Origin: CBDBBY01 sp965203795 | GTDB lineage: Bacteria > Pseudomonadota > Alphaproteobacteria > Rhodobacterales > Rhodobacteraceae | Length of the DNA stretch: 64,000 nucleotides | Direction: 5' to 3' | NCBI GenBank assembly: GCA_965203795.1 | Contig: OZ241915.1 | Location: forward strand, 1,674,001 to 1,738,000 | Part shown: one piece after another, positions 43,853 through 52,183 of the stretch | Layout of the letters: every line of letters begins with the position of its first letter | Numbering within the stretch: position 1 is the first letter of the stretch | Notes under the pieces: generated by a model | Seen by the model: the letters and a program-made list of their open reading frames with translations, nothing else | Database searches by the model: none | What the model was told of the DNA's origin: nothing | Translations under genes and position numbers: made by a program

Positions 43853-45262
43853 ATGGATGCCGATACCGTATTGAGTGTCATCAATGGCGAGGAAGAAGTT
43901 GAATTCGTTGATCTGAGATTCACGGATCCGCGCGGGAAACTGCAGCATGTCACGCTCATGGCCAACCAGGTCGACGAGGACATGCTGGCCGAAGGATTGA
44001 TGTTCGATGGCTCCTCAATCGCCGGATGGAAATCCATCGAGGTTTCGGACATGAAGCTGATGCCCGATCCCAACTCCTTTTACCTGGATCCGTTTTACGC
44101 GCAGAAAACGGGCTGCCTTCACTGCTCGGTCGTGGAGCCCGACACCGGCGAAGCCTACGAGCGCGACCCGCGCGGCACTGCCGAGAAGGCGGAAGCCTTC
44201 CTCAAGTCGTCCGGAATCGGCGACAAGGCGTTCTTCGGTCCTGAGGCAGAGTTCTTCGTGTTCGACGACGTGCGGTTTTCGAACACCATGAACAAGGTCT
44301 CTTTCCAGGTCGACGCGATCGACGCGCCCTGGAACACCGACACCGAGTACGAGTTGGGGAACATGGGCCACAGGCCCGGCGTCAAGGGCGGCTACTTTCC
44401 CGTGAATCCGGTCGACGCCGGCCAGGACATGCGCTCCGAAATGCTGTCAACGATGGCCGAGATCGGCATGAAGGTGGACAAGCACCACCACGAGGTCGCG
44501 TCATGCCAGCATGAGCTCGGACTCATCTTCTCCACGCTCACGGATCAGGGCGACCAGCTCCAGAAGTACAAGTACATCGTCCAGAACGTCGCGCACGCCT
44601 ACGGGAAGTCGGTCACGTTCATGCCGAAGCCGATCGCGGAGGACAACGGCAGCGGGATGCATGTGAACATGTCGATCTGGAAGGACGACAAGCCCGTCTT
44701 CGCCGGGAACAAGTACGCGGACCTCAGCGACGAGGCCTTGTGGTTCATCGGCGGCCTGCTCAAGCACTCGAAGACGCTGAACGCGTTCACGAACCCGACG
44801 ACGAACTCCTACAAGCGACTCATCCCCGGATTCGAAGCGCCGGTCCTCAGGGCCTACTCGGCCAGGAACCGGTCCGGCTGCGTGCGGATCCCGTGGACTG
44901 AAAGCCCGAAGGCGAAACGCGTCGAAGCCCGGTTCCCCGATCCGCTGGCGAATCCGTACCTTTGCTTCGCCTCCCTGCTTATGGCGGGACTGGACGGGAT
45001 CCGGAACAAGCTTGATCCGGGCCAGGCCATGGACAAGAACCTCTACGATCTTCCGCCGGAAGAGCTGGAGGGCATTCCGACCGTTTGCGGATCGCTTCGG
45101 GAGGCACTCGAGTCGCTCGAGGCCGACAAGGACTTCCTCCTCGTCGGCGACGTGTTCACCAAGGACCAGATCGATGGCTACTCGGAGTTGAAGTGGGAGG
45201 AGGTGTACTCATTCGAGCATACGCCCCATCCGGTCGAGTACCAGATGTACTACTCCGCATAG
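43853..45262 (+). CDS. glnA: Glutamine synthetase type I
   Basis: GlnA makes glutamine from glutamate, ammonia and ATP and is the main entry point for ammonia. The 469-residue GSI-beta enzyme shows the latch-containing LMFDGSSIAGWK, metal-site blocks FFGPEAEFFVFD and HHHEVASCQHELG, the NGSGMHVNMSIW loop and NRSGCVRIP. The adenylylation site is Tyr398 in KNLYDLPPEE. Activity is therefore probably switched off by adenylylation when nitrogen is plentiful. I chose ATG 43853, which has AGGAGG at proper distance; a GTG at 43844 overlaps that site. A strong terminator follows. Confidence 0.98.
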   Translation: MDADTVLSVINGEEEVEFVDLRFTDPRGKLQHVTLMANQVDEDMLAEGLMFDGSSIAGWKSIEVSDMKLMPDPNSFYLDPFYAQKTGCLHCSVVEPDTGEAYERDPRGTAEKAEAFLKSSGIGDKAFFGPEAEFFVFDDVRFSNTMNKVSFQVDAIDAPWNTDTEYELGNMGHRPGVKGGYFPVNPVDAGQDMRSEMLSTMAEIGMKVDKHHHEVASCQHELGLIFSTLTDQGDQLQKYKYIVQNVAHAYGKSVTFMPKPIAEDNGSGMHVNMSIWKDDKPVFAGNKYADLSDEALWFIGGLLKHSKTLNAFTNPTTNSYKRLIPGFEAPVLRAYSARNRSGCVRIPWTESPKAKRVEARFPDPLANPYLCFASLLMAGLDGIRNKLDPGQAMDKNLYDLPPEELEGIPTVCGSLREALESLEADKDFLLVGDVFTKDQIDGYSELKWEEVYSFEHTPHPVEYQMYYSA

Positions 45263-45285
45263 CGCTGTCGGCACAGGAATTGCTG

Positions 45286-45321
45286 AAGGCGTCTCGCGAT
45301 ACTGTCGCGGGGCGCCTTTTT
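45286..45321 (+). terminator. Rho-independent terminator after glnA
   Basis: AAGGCGTCTCGCGA (45286-45299) pairs with TCGCGGGGCGCCTT (45305-45318) across a 5-base loop, a 14-bp stem with two G-T pairs, and runs straight into a T tract to 45321. It lies 23 bp after the glnA stop and separates glnBA from the peptide-type ABC genes. Confidence 0.9.
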
Positions 45322-45445
45322 GCTTTCGAACCCTGCCGAACGCCCGGCTGCTGTTGCCGCCGGATCCGCCCGTCGGTTCATTTGCTTGCCGCCTGCTCCG
45401 GCCGTTCGGCTTTTGAGCCATCGTGGCGGGCCGGATTGATTCGCA

Positions 45446-46450
45446 ATGCAATTGGACTCATCCAGCGCACTTGAGGTCTCGAACCTGAAGGTCGCCTTCC
45501 GCACGAGGACGGGCTTCGTCCATGCCGTGAATTCCGTCAGCTTCGACCTTGCGCCCGGCGAGATACTGGGCGTCGTAGGCGAGTCCGGATGCGGGAAGAG
45601 CGTCACAATGATGTCGATGCTGGGCCTGCTTCCGTCGCCTCCCGCCGAGATACTTGACGGAAGCGTCGTGTTCGAAGGCAGCGATCTCCTGAAGGCGGGC
45701 GCGGAGGCACTGCGCCGCGTCCGGGGCGGACGGATCGGCTTCATCTTCCAAGATCCGATGACCTCGCTGAACCCCGTGTTCACTGTCGGATTCCAGCTTG
45801 CCGAGACGCTTCGCCGCCATCTGGACATTTCGAGAGCCCGCGCGAGAGAGCGGTCGCTCGAGCTGCTGCGCCTGGTGGGAATTCCCGACCCCGAGCGCCG
45901 ACTCGGGGATTATCCGCACCAGTTCTCCGGAGGAATGCGCCAGCGGGTGATGATAGCGATCGCGCTTGCCTGCGATCCGAAGATTCTGATCGCCGACGAG
46001 CCGACGACCGCCTTGGACGTGACGATCCAGGCCCAAATACTGTCTCTGGTCCGGGATTTGCGGAAGAAGCTCGGGATGGCGATCATCTGGATCACGCATG
46101 ATCTGGGCGTGGTCGCGGGAATCGCGGACCGGGTCATTGTGATGTACGCTGGCCGGATTATCGAGAACGCACCGGTGGACACGATGTTCCGCAACCCTCG
46201 GCATCCTTACACCAAAGCGCTGCTTCGCGCCGTTCCCTCGGTTCGCGGCGCCCGCGCCGACCGCCTTCAGACCATCGAAGGGCAAGCGCCTGCGCTGTCG
46301 ACGGAACCGGACTGCTGCTCGTTCCATCCCCGCTGCGCTGTTTCATTGGCCCGGTGCGCGTCCGAGCTTCCGCAGCGCGAGCCGTTCGGAGGCGGCCACG
46401 ACGCTGCCTGCTTCCGCGCATCCGAGCAGTTCGCCGACGCGAATGCCTGA
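45446..46450 (+). CDS. Dpp/Opp-type ABC transporter ATP-binding protein (DppD-like), system 1
   Basis: The 334-residue first ATPase of a peptide/opine/nickel-type importer. It has Walker A GESGCGKS, Q-loop FQDPMTSLNPVF, signature FSGGMRQR, Walker B ILIADEPTTALDV and switch ITHDLGV. The C-terminal oligopeptide/dipeptide extension has the cysteine-rich CCSFHPRCAVSLARC, which in such proteins can hold an iron-sulfur cluster. The stop overlaps the next gene by 8 bp. This is the first gene of a five-gene run (ATPase, ATPase, binding protein, two permeases). Substrate is not readable; peptides, opines and small amides are candidates. Confidence 0.91.
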   Translation: MQLDSSSALEVSNLKVAFRTRTGFVHAVNSVSFDLAPGEILGVVGESGCGKSVTMMSMLGLLPSPPAEILDGSVVFEGSDLLKAGAEALRRVRGGRIGFIFQDPMTSLNPVFTVGFQLAETLRRHLDISRARARERSLELLRLVGIPDPERRLGDYPHQFSGGMRQRVMIAIALACDPKILIADEPTTALDVTIQAQILSLVRDLRKKLGMAIIWITHDLGVVAGIADRVIVMYAGRIIENAPVDTMFRNPRHPYTKALLRAVPSVRGARADRLQTIEGQAPALSTEPDCCSFHPRCAVSLARCASELPQREPFGGGHDAACFRASEQFADANA

Positions 46451-47486
46451 AGCGCGGCCGACCGATCCCCTTCTGCGAGTCCGCGGCTTGAAGGTGCACT
46501 TTCCGGTTCACGCCGGAGTCTTCCGCCGCAAGGTGGGCGACATCAAGGCCGTCGACGGCGTCTCCATCGACGTTGTGCGCGGGGAAACGCTCGGCCTGGT
46601 CGGCGAGTCGGGATGCGGCAAGACGACCGCCGGCCGCGCCATCCTTCAACTGTGCGGCATCACGGAAGGAGCGGTCGCATTCGATGGCCTCGAGCTCACC
46701 GATGCGAAGCCGGGCGAGATCCGGCGGATGCGTCCTGGCATGCAGATGATCTTCCAGGACCCTCAGGCGAGCCTCAATCCGAGGATGACGGTGGAGGCGA
46801 TCATCTCCGAGCCGCTCGTCGAACACCTGCCGATGACCGGAGCGGAGCGGTTCGAGCGGGTTTGCGAGCTCATGGAGGCGGTCGGGCTCAGCAGGAAATA
46901 CGCCGACCGGTATCCGCACGAGTTCTCGGGCGGGCAGCGGCAGCGAATCGGCATCGCCCGCGCGCTTGCGCTGGATCCCAAGCTGATTGTTTGCGACGAG
47001 CCCATCGCCGCGCTGGACGTTTCGATCCAAGCGCAGGTTGTCAATTTGCTTGAGGAGCTGCAAAGCAGGCTAGGGCTCACCTACCTGTTCATCAGCCATG
47101 ATCTGGGAATGGTCCGGCATATAGCCGACCGCGTCGCGGTCATGTACCTCGGCCGGATCGTCGAACTGTCGGATCGGGACGGGCTTTACGGGGAGCCGAT
47201 GCATCCCTACACGGAAGCCCTGCTGTCGGCCGTTCCCGAGGCGGATCCGGAATCGGAGCGCCGACGCCGCCAGATCATCCTGCAGGGCGACGTGCCTTCG
47301 CCGCTGAATCCTCCCGCCGGATGCCGGTTCCGGTCGCGCTGTCCGAAGGCCATGGAGATATGCCGGACCGTATCGCCGGAACTGGGAGAAGTGCGGCCGG
47401 GGCGCCGCGTCGCCTGCCACCTTTACAATCCGAATTCCGTCGGCTCGCGCAATTCCGCCGATGCCGGAGGGATGCTTCCACACTGA
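46443..47486 (+). CDS. Dpp/Opp-type ABC transporter ATP-binding protein (DppF-like), system 1
   Basis: The 347-residue second ATPase of importer 1. It has Walker A GESGCGKTTAGRAILQL, Q-loop FQDPQASLNPRM, signature FSGGQRQR, Walker B LIVCDEPIAALDVS and switch FISHDLGMVRHIADR. The C-terminal extension carries GCRFRSRCPKAMEIC. It overlaps the DppD-like gene by 8 bp, and the binding-protein gene follows 14 bp after its stop. The DppD and DppF types pair as a heterodimer. Confidence 0.91.
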   Translation: MPEARPTDPLLRVRGLKVHFPVHAGVFRRKVGDIKAVDGVSIDVVRGETLGLVGESGCGKTTAGRAILQLCGITEGAVAFDGLELTDAKPGEIRRMRPGMQMIFQDPQASLNPRMTVEAIISEPLVEHLPMTGAERFERVCELMEAVGLSRKYADRYPHEFSGGQRQRIGIARALALDPKLIVCDEPIAALDVSIQAQVVNLLEELQSRLGLTYLFISHDLGMVRHIADRVAVMYLGRIVELSDRDGLYGEPMHPYTEALLSAVPEADPESERRRRQIILQGDVPSPLNPPAGCRFRSRCPKAMEICRTVSPELGEVRPGRRVACHLYNPNSVGSRNSADAGGMLPH

Positions 47487-47500
47487 GAAGGAGACTATAC

Positions 47501-49198
47501 ATGACTGGAAAGCAGCTGATTGCCTGCGCCGCCGCGATCACGGCGTTCGCGGGAGCCGCCCATGCGGAACGCGGTTCCGACGGGCATGTGGGCATCATCT
47601 ACTGGCAAGCGCCGTCGATCCTCAACCCGTACCTCTCCGGAGGCACGAAGGACGTCGAGGCGTCCTCTTTGGTGATCGAGCCGCTGGCCCGCTACGACCA
47701 GGACGGAAACATGGTGCCTTGGCTGGCGGAAAGCATTCCGACGGTCGCGAACGGAGGCGTTTCCGCCGACCTGACATCGATCACCTGGGTGCTGAAGGAG
47801 GGCATCGTCTGGTCGGACGGAACGCCGGTTACCTCTGCGGACGTGGTGTTTTCGGCGGAGTACTGCATGCATCCGGAGAGCGGCTGCGCCCAGCTCAACA
47901 GGTTCAACGACATATCGTCGATCGACGCGGTCGATGACCGGACGATCACGATCACTTTCTCCGTCCCGAAGCCCTACCCGTACGCCGCGCTTGTCGGCGC
48001 GCAGACGCCGGTGATCCAGATGGCGCAATTCGCCGAGTGCATCGGCGTTAGGGCGCCGGAATGCACCGAGGAGAATTTCAACCCGATCGGCACGGGCCCG
48101 TTCCGGGTCACCGAGTTCAGGCCGAACGACGTGATCTCGATGGAAGCGAACCCGAACTACCGGGACCCGTCCAAGCCGGCGTTTGCGACCCTGACGTTCA
48201 AGGGCGGCGGCGAAGCGACGGCGGCGGCCCGCGCGGTTCTGGAGACCGGGGAGTTCGACTACGCCTGGAACACCCAGCTCGCGCCCGATGTCATCGCGAA
48301 CATGGAGGCCGCCGGCAGGGGAGTTGTGATTTCCGCCTTCGGAACCTTGGTCGAGCGCCTGATGGTCAATCTGACGAATCCCGACCCTGCTCTGGGCGAC
48401 CAGCGGTCGACGCGCCAGCATCCGCATCCGTTCCTGTCCGACATCGCCGTTCGGAAGGCGCTGTCGAAGGCGATTGACCGCGAGTTGCTGGTCGAGATCG
48501 GGTACGGCGCGGCGGGACGGCCGACATGCAACGTATTGCCCGCGCCAGCGATCTACGCCTCGACTGCCAACGACGATTGCCTTGTGCAGGACATCGGCGA
48601 GGCGAACCGGCTGCTCGACGAGGCAGGCTGGGCGAGAGGGGGCGACGGCGTGCGTCAAAAGGACGGCGTCCGGATCTCCATCCTTTACCAGACGTCGACC
48701 AATGCCGTCCGCCAGGATTTCCAAGCGCTGATCAAGCAATGGTGGGCCGATATCGGCGTCGAGACCGAGCTGAGGAACCTCGACGCATCGGTGTTCTTCG
48801 GCGGCGATCCCGGAAGCCCCGACACATTCCAGAAATTCTTCGCGGACATCGAAATGTACGCCAACAACTTCGACGGGACCGATCCCGAGGCGTACATGGG
48901 CAGCTGGGAGTGCGGGCGCGAGCCCAGCCCGGAAAACCAGTGGCAGGGCACCAACATGCCCCGCTACTGCAGCGGCGATTACGACGCCCTTGTCGCAGAG
49001 ATGGCCGGAACCGGCGACATCGCGGAACGCGCGACGCTTGCGAAAGCCATGAACGACATGCTGATGCAGGAGTACATCATGATCCCGCTGGTCGACCGCG
49101 GGCGAGTCGCGGCCCATTCGAACACGCTCGGCGGGGTCGTCATGAACGTTTGGGATTCCGAGCTTTGGAACGCCGCCGACTGGCATCGCAAAAACTAG
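47501..49198 (+). CDS. Peptide-type ABC substrate-binding protein (SBP_bac_5), system 1
   Basis: A 565-residue periplasmic binding protein of the DppA/OppA class. A Sec signal peptide ends at AHA-E near residue 22. Family blocks are YWQAPSILNPYLSGG, VPWLAESIPTV, WVLKEGIVWSDGTPVTSADVVFS, NPIGTGPFRVTEF, and VRKALSKAIDRELLVE. Four to eight cysteines in the mature part, for example PESGCAQL and RYCSGDY, could form disulfides, which is less usual. The ATG at 47501 has AAGGAG upstream and was preferred over an upstream in-frame start inside the ATPase gene. A strong hairpin lies just after the stop. Confidence 0.91.
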   Translation: MTGKQLIACAAAITAFAGAAHAERGSDGHVGIIYWQAPSILNPYLSGGTKDVEASSLVIEPLARYDQDGNMVPWLAESIPTVANGGVSADLTSITWVLKEGIVWSDGTPVTSADVVFSAEYCMHPESGCAQLNRFNDISSIDAVDDRTITITFSVPKPYPYAALVGAQTPVIQMAQFAECIGVRAPECTEENFNPIGTGPFRVTEFRPNDVISMEANPNYRDPSKPAFATLTFKGGGEATAAARAVLETGEFDYAWNTQLAPDVIANMEAAGRGVVISAFGTLVERLMVNLTNPDPALGDQRSTRQHPHPFLSDIAVRKALSKAIDRELLVEIGYGAAGRPTCNVLPAPAIYASTANDDCLVQDIGEANRLLDEAGWARGGDGVRQKDGVRISILYQTSTNAVRQDFQALIKQWWADIGVETELRNLDASVFFGGDPGSPDTFQKFFADIEMYANNFDGTDPEAYMGSWECGREPSPENQWQGTNMPRYCSGDYDALVAEMAGTGDIAERATLAKAMNDMLMQEYIMIPLVDRGRVAAHSNTLGGVVMNVWDSELWNAADWHRKN

Positions 49199-49213
49199 GC
49201 CTGGATGGCCGAG

Positions 49214-49238
49214 GCCCGGCGGCCATCCGCCGCCGGGC
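49214..49238 (+). promoter_or_regulatory. Intercistronic hairpin after binding-protein gene, system 1
   Basis: GCCCGGCGGC (49214-49223) and GCCGCCGGGC (49229-49238) form a perfect 10-bp stem with a 5-base loop, 15 bp after the binding-protein stop and 46 bp before the permease gene. The bases after it are TGAATGTTCTTT, a weak T run. It may stabilise binding-protein mRNA or end part of the transcripts. Confidence 0.55.
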
Positions 49239-49284
49239 TGAATGTTCTTTCCGAAGCAAACGTCGCGATTGCGTCTGATCCGGT

Positions 49285-50292
49285 ATGTTCCATTACACGA
49301 TTCGTAGGCTGCTGGTTGCGATTCCCACGCTTCTGTTCATCAGCCTGATCCTCTTCCTTCTTCTCGACATCGCGCCGGGGGACCCCACCGCCCAGCTCCC
49401 GCTGACCATCCCGCCCGAGGTCAAGGAGAAGATCCGGCAATCGCTCGGTTTGGGCGAGAAGATTCACATCCGGTACCTGCTCTGGATGAAGCAGTTCTTC
49501 GTCAACGAGCCGCTGCACCTGGTTTCAGAACTGACCGGCTGGAGCATCGCCGGCGACAACCAGCGCGTGCTCTCCTGGCAGACGCGCTCGCCCGTCGTCG
49601 ACATCGTCGCGCAGCGGATGCCGCAGACCCTGTGGGTCGTCGGCCTTTCCTACCTGTTCGGGGTGCTGGTCGCGCTTCCGATCGGCATCATTTCCGCCTA
49701 CCGGCAGTACAGCTGGTTCGACCAGGTCGGCACATTCGTTTCGATGGTCGGGTTTTCAGTGCCGACATTCTTCACAGGCGTGCTGCTCATCGTCGTGTTC
49801 TCGGTTCAGCTCGGCTGGTTCCCATCCATCTACGACACGACCCACCGGGTGACCGACTGGGGCAGCTTCGTTGTCCAAGTGAAGCAGATGGCGATGCCGG
49901 TGGCCGTTTTGGGCCTTTACAACGCCGCTCAGATCAGCCGGTTCATGAGGGCGTCGATGCTGGACAACCTGAATCAGGACTACGTCCGAACCGCGCGGGC
50001 GAAGGGGCTGACGGAGCGGATCGTCCTGCTCGTCCATGTGCTTCGCAACTCGATGATCCCCGTTGTGACCGTGATCGCGCTCGGCATTCCGACCGTGTTC
50101 GGAGGGGCCATCATCACGGAACAGGTGTTCAAGGTTAACGGCCTGGGGCACATGCTGATCACTGCGATCCAAGCCAACGACATTCCGACCATCCAGACTC
50201 TGACGTTCCTGTTCGCCGTGCTGATCGTCCTCTTCAATCTCATTGCCGACATCCTCTACGGCATCCTTGATCCGAGGATCCGGTATGACTGA
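49285..50292 (+). CDS. Dpp-type ABC transporter permease (DppB-like), system 1
   Basis: A 335-residue inner-membrane permease with six helices. The N-terminal FHYTIRRLLVAIPTLLFISLILFLLLDIAPGDP is standard for the DppB/OppB type. The EAA loop reads DYVRTARAKGLTERIVLLVHVLRNSMIPV. The ending ADILYGILDPRIRYD is the family end. It overlaps the DppC-like gene by 8 bp. A loop of about 35 residues between helices 1 and 2 contains LVSELTGWSIAGDNQ. Confidence 0.93.
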   Translation: MFHYTIRRLLVAIPTLLFISLILFLLLDIAPGDPTAQLPLTIPPEVKEKIRQSLGLGEKIHIRYLLWMKQFFVNEPLHLVSELTGWSIAGDNQRVLSWQTRSPVVDIVAQRMPQTLWVVGLSYLFGVLVALPIGIISAYRQYSWFDQVGTFVSMVGFSVPTFFTGVLLIVVFSVQLGWFPSIYDTTHRVTDWGSFVVQVKQMAMPVAVLGLYNAAQISRFMRASMLDNLNQDYVRTARAKGLTERIVLLVHVLRNSMIPVVTVIALGIPTVFGGAIITEQVFKVNGLGHMLITAIQANDIPTIQTLTFLFAVLIVLFNLIADILYGILDPRIRYD

Positions 50293-51205
50293 CCGCGCGG
50301 ACAGCCTCGCCTTCGACGCCGGAAGCGGCCCCCGTTCCCATTGGCGGGACGTCTGGGACCAGTTCAAGGTGCACCGGGGCGCGATGTTCGGCGCGGCGTT
50401 CTTCATTCTGATTCTCCTGGCCGCGGCGTTCGGCCCGATCCTCTGGGACCTCGATCCGCAATACATCGACATCAGAGCGCGCAATTCCGGCCCGACGCTT
50501 GCCCACCCGCTCGGCACCGACCAGCTCGGGCGCGACACGCTCGCCCGGATCATGGCGGGCGGCAGGGCCTCGCTGGCCGTCGGCATTACCGCGATGCTGC
50601 TTTCGCTGGTCCTCGGCACCCTGATCGGCGTGATTTCCGGATACATCAAATGGCTCGACGGCCTGCTGATGCGTTTCACCGACCTGTTCCTCGCCCTGCC
50701 CCTCCTGCCTCTGCTCCTGGTCATCATCCTCCTGTTCAGGGACGTGCTCCGGGCCCGATTCGGACCGGAGGCCGGGATATTCGTGCTTGTTGTGTTCGTG
50801 ATCGGCATCACGAGCTGGATGCAGACCGCCCGGATCGTCCGCGGCGACGTGCTGAGCCTGAAGGAGCGCGAATTCGTGCTTGCTGCCCGATCGATCGGAA
50901 CGCCTTGGCACCGGATCATCCGCCGCCACATTCTGCCGAACGTTCTGTCTCCCATCATGGTATCGGCCACGCTTGGAATCGCGAACGCCATCATCACCGA
51001 GTCCGCGCTTTCGTTCCTCGGGCTGGGGTTCCCGTCGGACTTCCCGACTTGGGGCCGCCTTCTCTACGACTCCACGGACTATCTTCAGCAGTATCCGGCG
51101 CGGGTGTTCTGGCCGGGAATGGCGATATCGCTGACAGTGCTTTCCGTGAACTACATGGGCGACGGGCTGCGCGACGCGCTCGACCCGCGCATCCGGGGGC
51201 GCTGA
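50285..51205 (+). CDS. Dpp-type ABC transporter permease (DppC-like), system 1
   Basis: The 306-residue partner permease. It begins with a short cytoplasmic N terminus, then VHRGAMFGAAFFILILLAAAFGPIL. The typical HPLGTDQLGRDTLARIMAGGRASLAVG and the EAA loop LKEREFVLAARSIGTPWHRIIRRHILPN are present, and the protein ends MGDGLRDALDPRIRGR. The ATG at 50285 lies inside the end of the DppB-like gene. It closes importer 1; a 93-bp gap separates it from the nitrilase-family gene. Confidence 0.93.
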   Translation: MTDRADSLAFDAGSGPRSHWRDVWDQFKVHRGAMFGAAFFILILLAAAFGPILWDLDPQYIDIRARNSGPTLAHPLGTDQLGRDTLARIMAGGRASLAVGITAMLLSLVLGTLIGVISGYIKWLDGLLMRFTDLFLALPLLPLLLVIILLFRDVLRARFGPEAGIFVLVVFVIGITSWMQTARIVRGDVLSLKEREFVLAARSIGTPWHRIIRRHILPNVLSPIMVSATLGIANAIITESALSFLGLGFPSDFPTWGRLLYDSTDYLQQYPARVFWPGMAISLTVLSVNYMGDGLRDALDPRIRGR

Positions 51206-51298
51206 CGATCCGGCGAAAGTTGACATCGCCGGGGCCGGGCATGACACTTCCCGTTTCCGGCCGCACCGGCCGGCCGCCTCCTTGGAACCGGAACCGGC

Positions 51299-52183
51299 AT
51301 GCGAAAATCCCTGCGGATAATGCTCGCCCAAATGACGTCGGCCAAAAGCCATCCGGGCAACATCGCTGCCGTGCGGAAGCTCGCCGCGCAGTGCGCCGCA
51401 GCGGAGGCCGACCTTCTGGCGCTGCCCGAAGCGTCGGGAATGATGAACCGCGACAAAGCCGATGCGACCAGCAAGGCCCGAAGCGAAGATGCGGATCCGT
51501 ACATCGCCGCCTGCCGGGAGTTCGCCGAGCGGAACGGGATCTGGATGCACATCGGCTCGACGCCCATCCTCTCCGCGGGAAAGCTGTTCAATCACTGCGT
51601 ATTGATCGACTCGTCGGGAGCATTGCGGGCCCGCTACGACAAGATCCATTTGTTCGACGTCTTTCTGGACGGAAGGCCCGCTTCGCTGGAATCGGACCGG
51701 TATTCGGGCGGGCAGAACCTGGTCGCGGTAGACACGCCGTGGGGCCTGTGGGGGCTGACGATCTGCTACGATCTGCGCTTTCCCCAAGTTTACAGGGACC
51801 TCGCGAAGCTCGGCGCGACAGTCGTGTTCGCGCCCTCGGCCTTCACGGTTCCTACGGGAAAGGCCCATTGGGAGGCGCTGGCGCGGGCCCGGGCGATCGA
51901 GAACGGCTGCTGGATCGTCGCTGCCGCGCAGGTCGGCAATCACGAGGACGGCCGCGCCACCTACGGCCATTCGCTCATTGTCGCCCCTTGGGGAGACGTC
52001 GCGGCGGATCTTGGAGGCCATTCCGCCGGGCACGCCGTAACCGAACTGGACCTGTCGCTCGTCGAGTCGGCGCGGCGGCAAATTCCTTCCATCGCCAATG
52101 AAAGGCCTTACGGCATCGCGCGCGCGACGGGCGAGGGGCTAGCCGAATCCGCCATGCAAATCGAAAAGGAGGCATACCAATGA
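51299..52183 (+). CDS. Carbon-nitrogen hydrolase, nitrilase superfamily (Nit-like amidase)
   Basis: A 294-residue cytoplasmic hydrolase with the Glu-Lys-Cys triad: Glu44 in LALPEAS, Lys115 in RYDKIHLFD and Cys156 in TICYDLRFPQVY. These boxes are closest to the Nit1/Nit2 amidases (deaminated glutathione or omega-amidase type) rather than true nitrilases. It would release ammonia from an amide. Its stop overlaps the start of a second binding protein (ATGA), which ties it to importer 2. Together with the nitrile hydratase 8 kb upstream it could complete nitrile to acid conversion; this is inference. Confidence 0.86.
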   Translation: MRKSLRIMLAQMTSAKSHPGNIAAVRKLAAQCAAAEADLLALPEASGMMNRDKADATSKARSEDADPYIAACREFAERNGIWMHIGSTPILSAGKLFNHCVLIDSSGALRARYDKIHLFDVFLDGRPASLESDRYSGGQNLVAVDTPWGLWGLTICYDLRFPQVYRDLAKLGATVVFAPSAFTVPTGKAHWEALARARAIENGCWIVAAAQVGNHEDGRATYGHSLIVAPWGDVAADLGGHSAGHAVTELDLSLVESARRQIPSIANERPYGIARATGEGLAESAMQIEKEAYQ

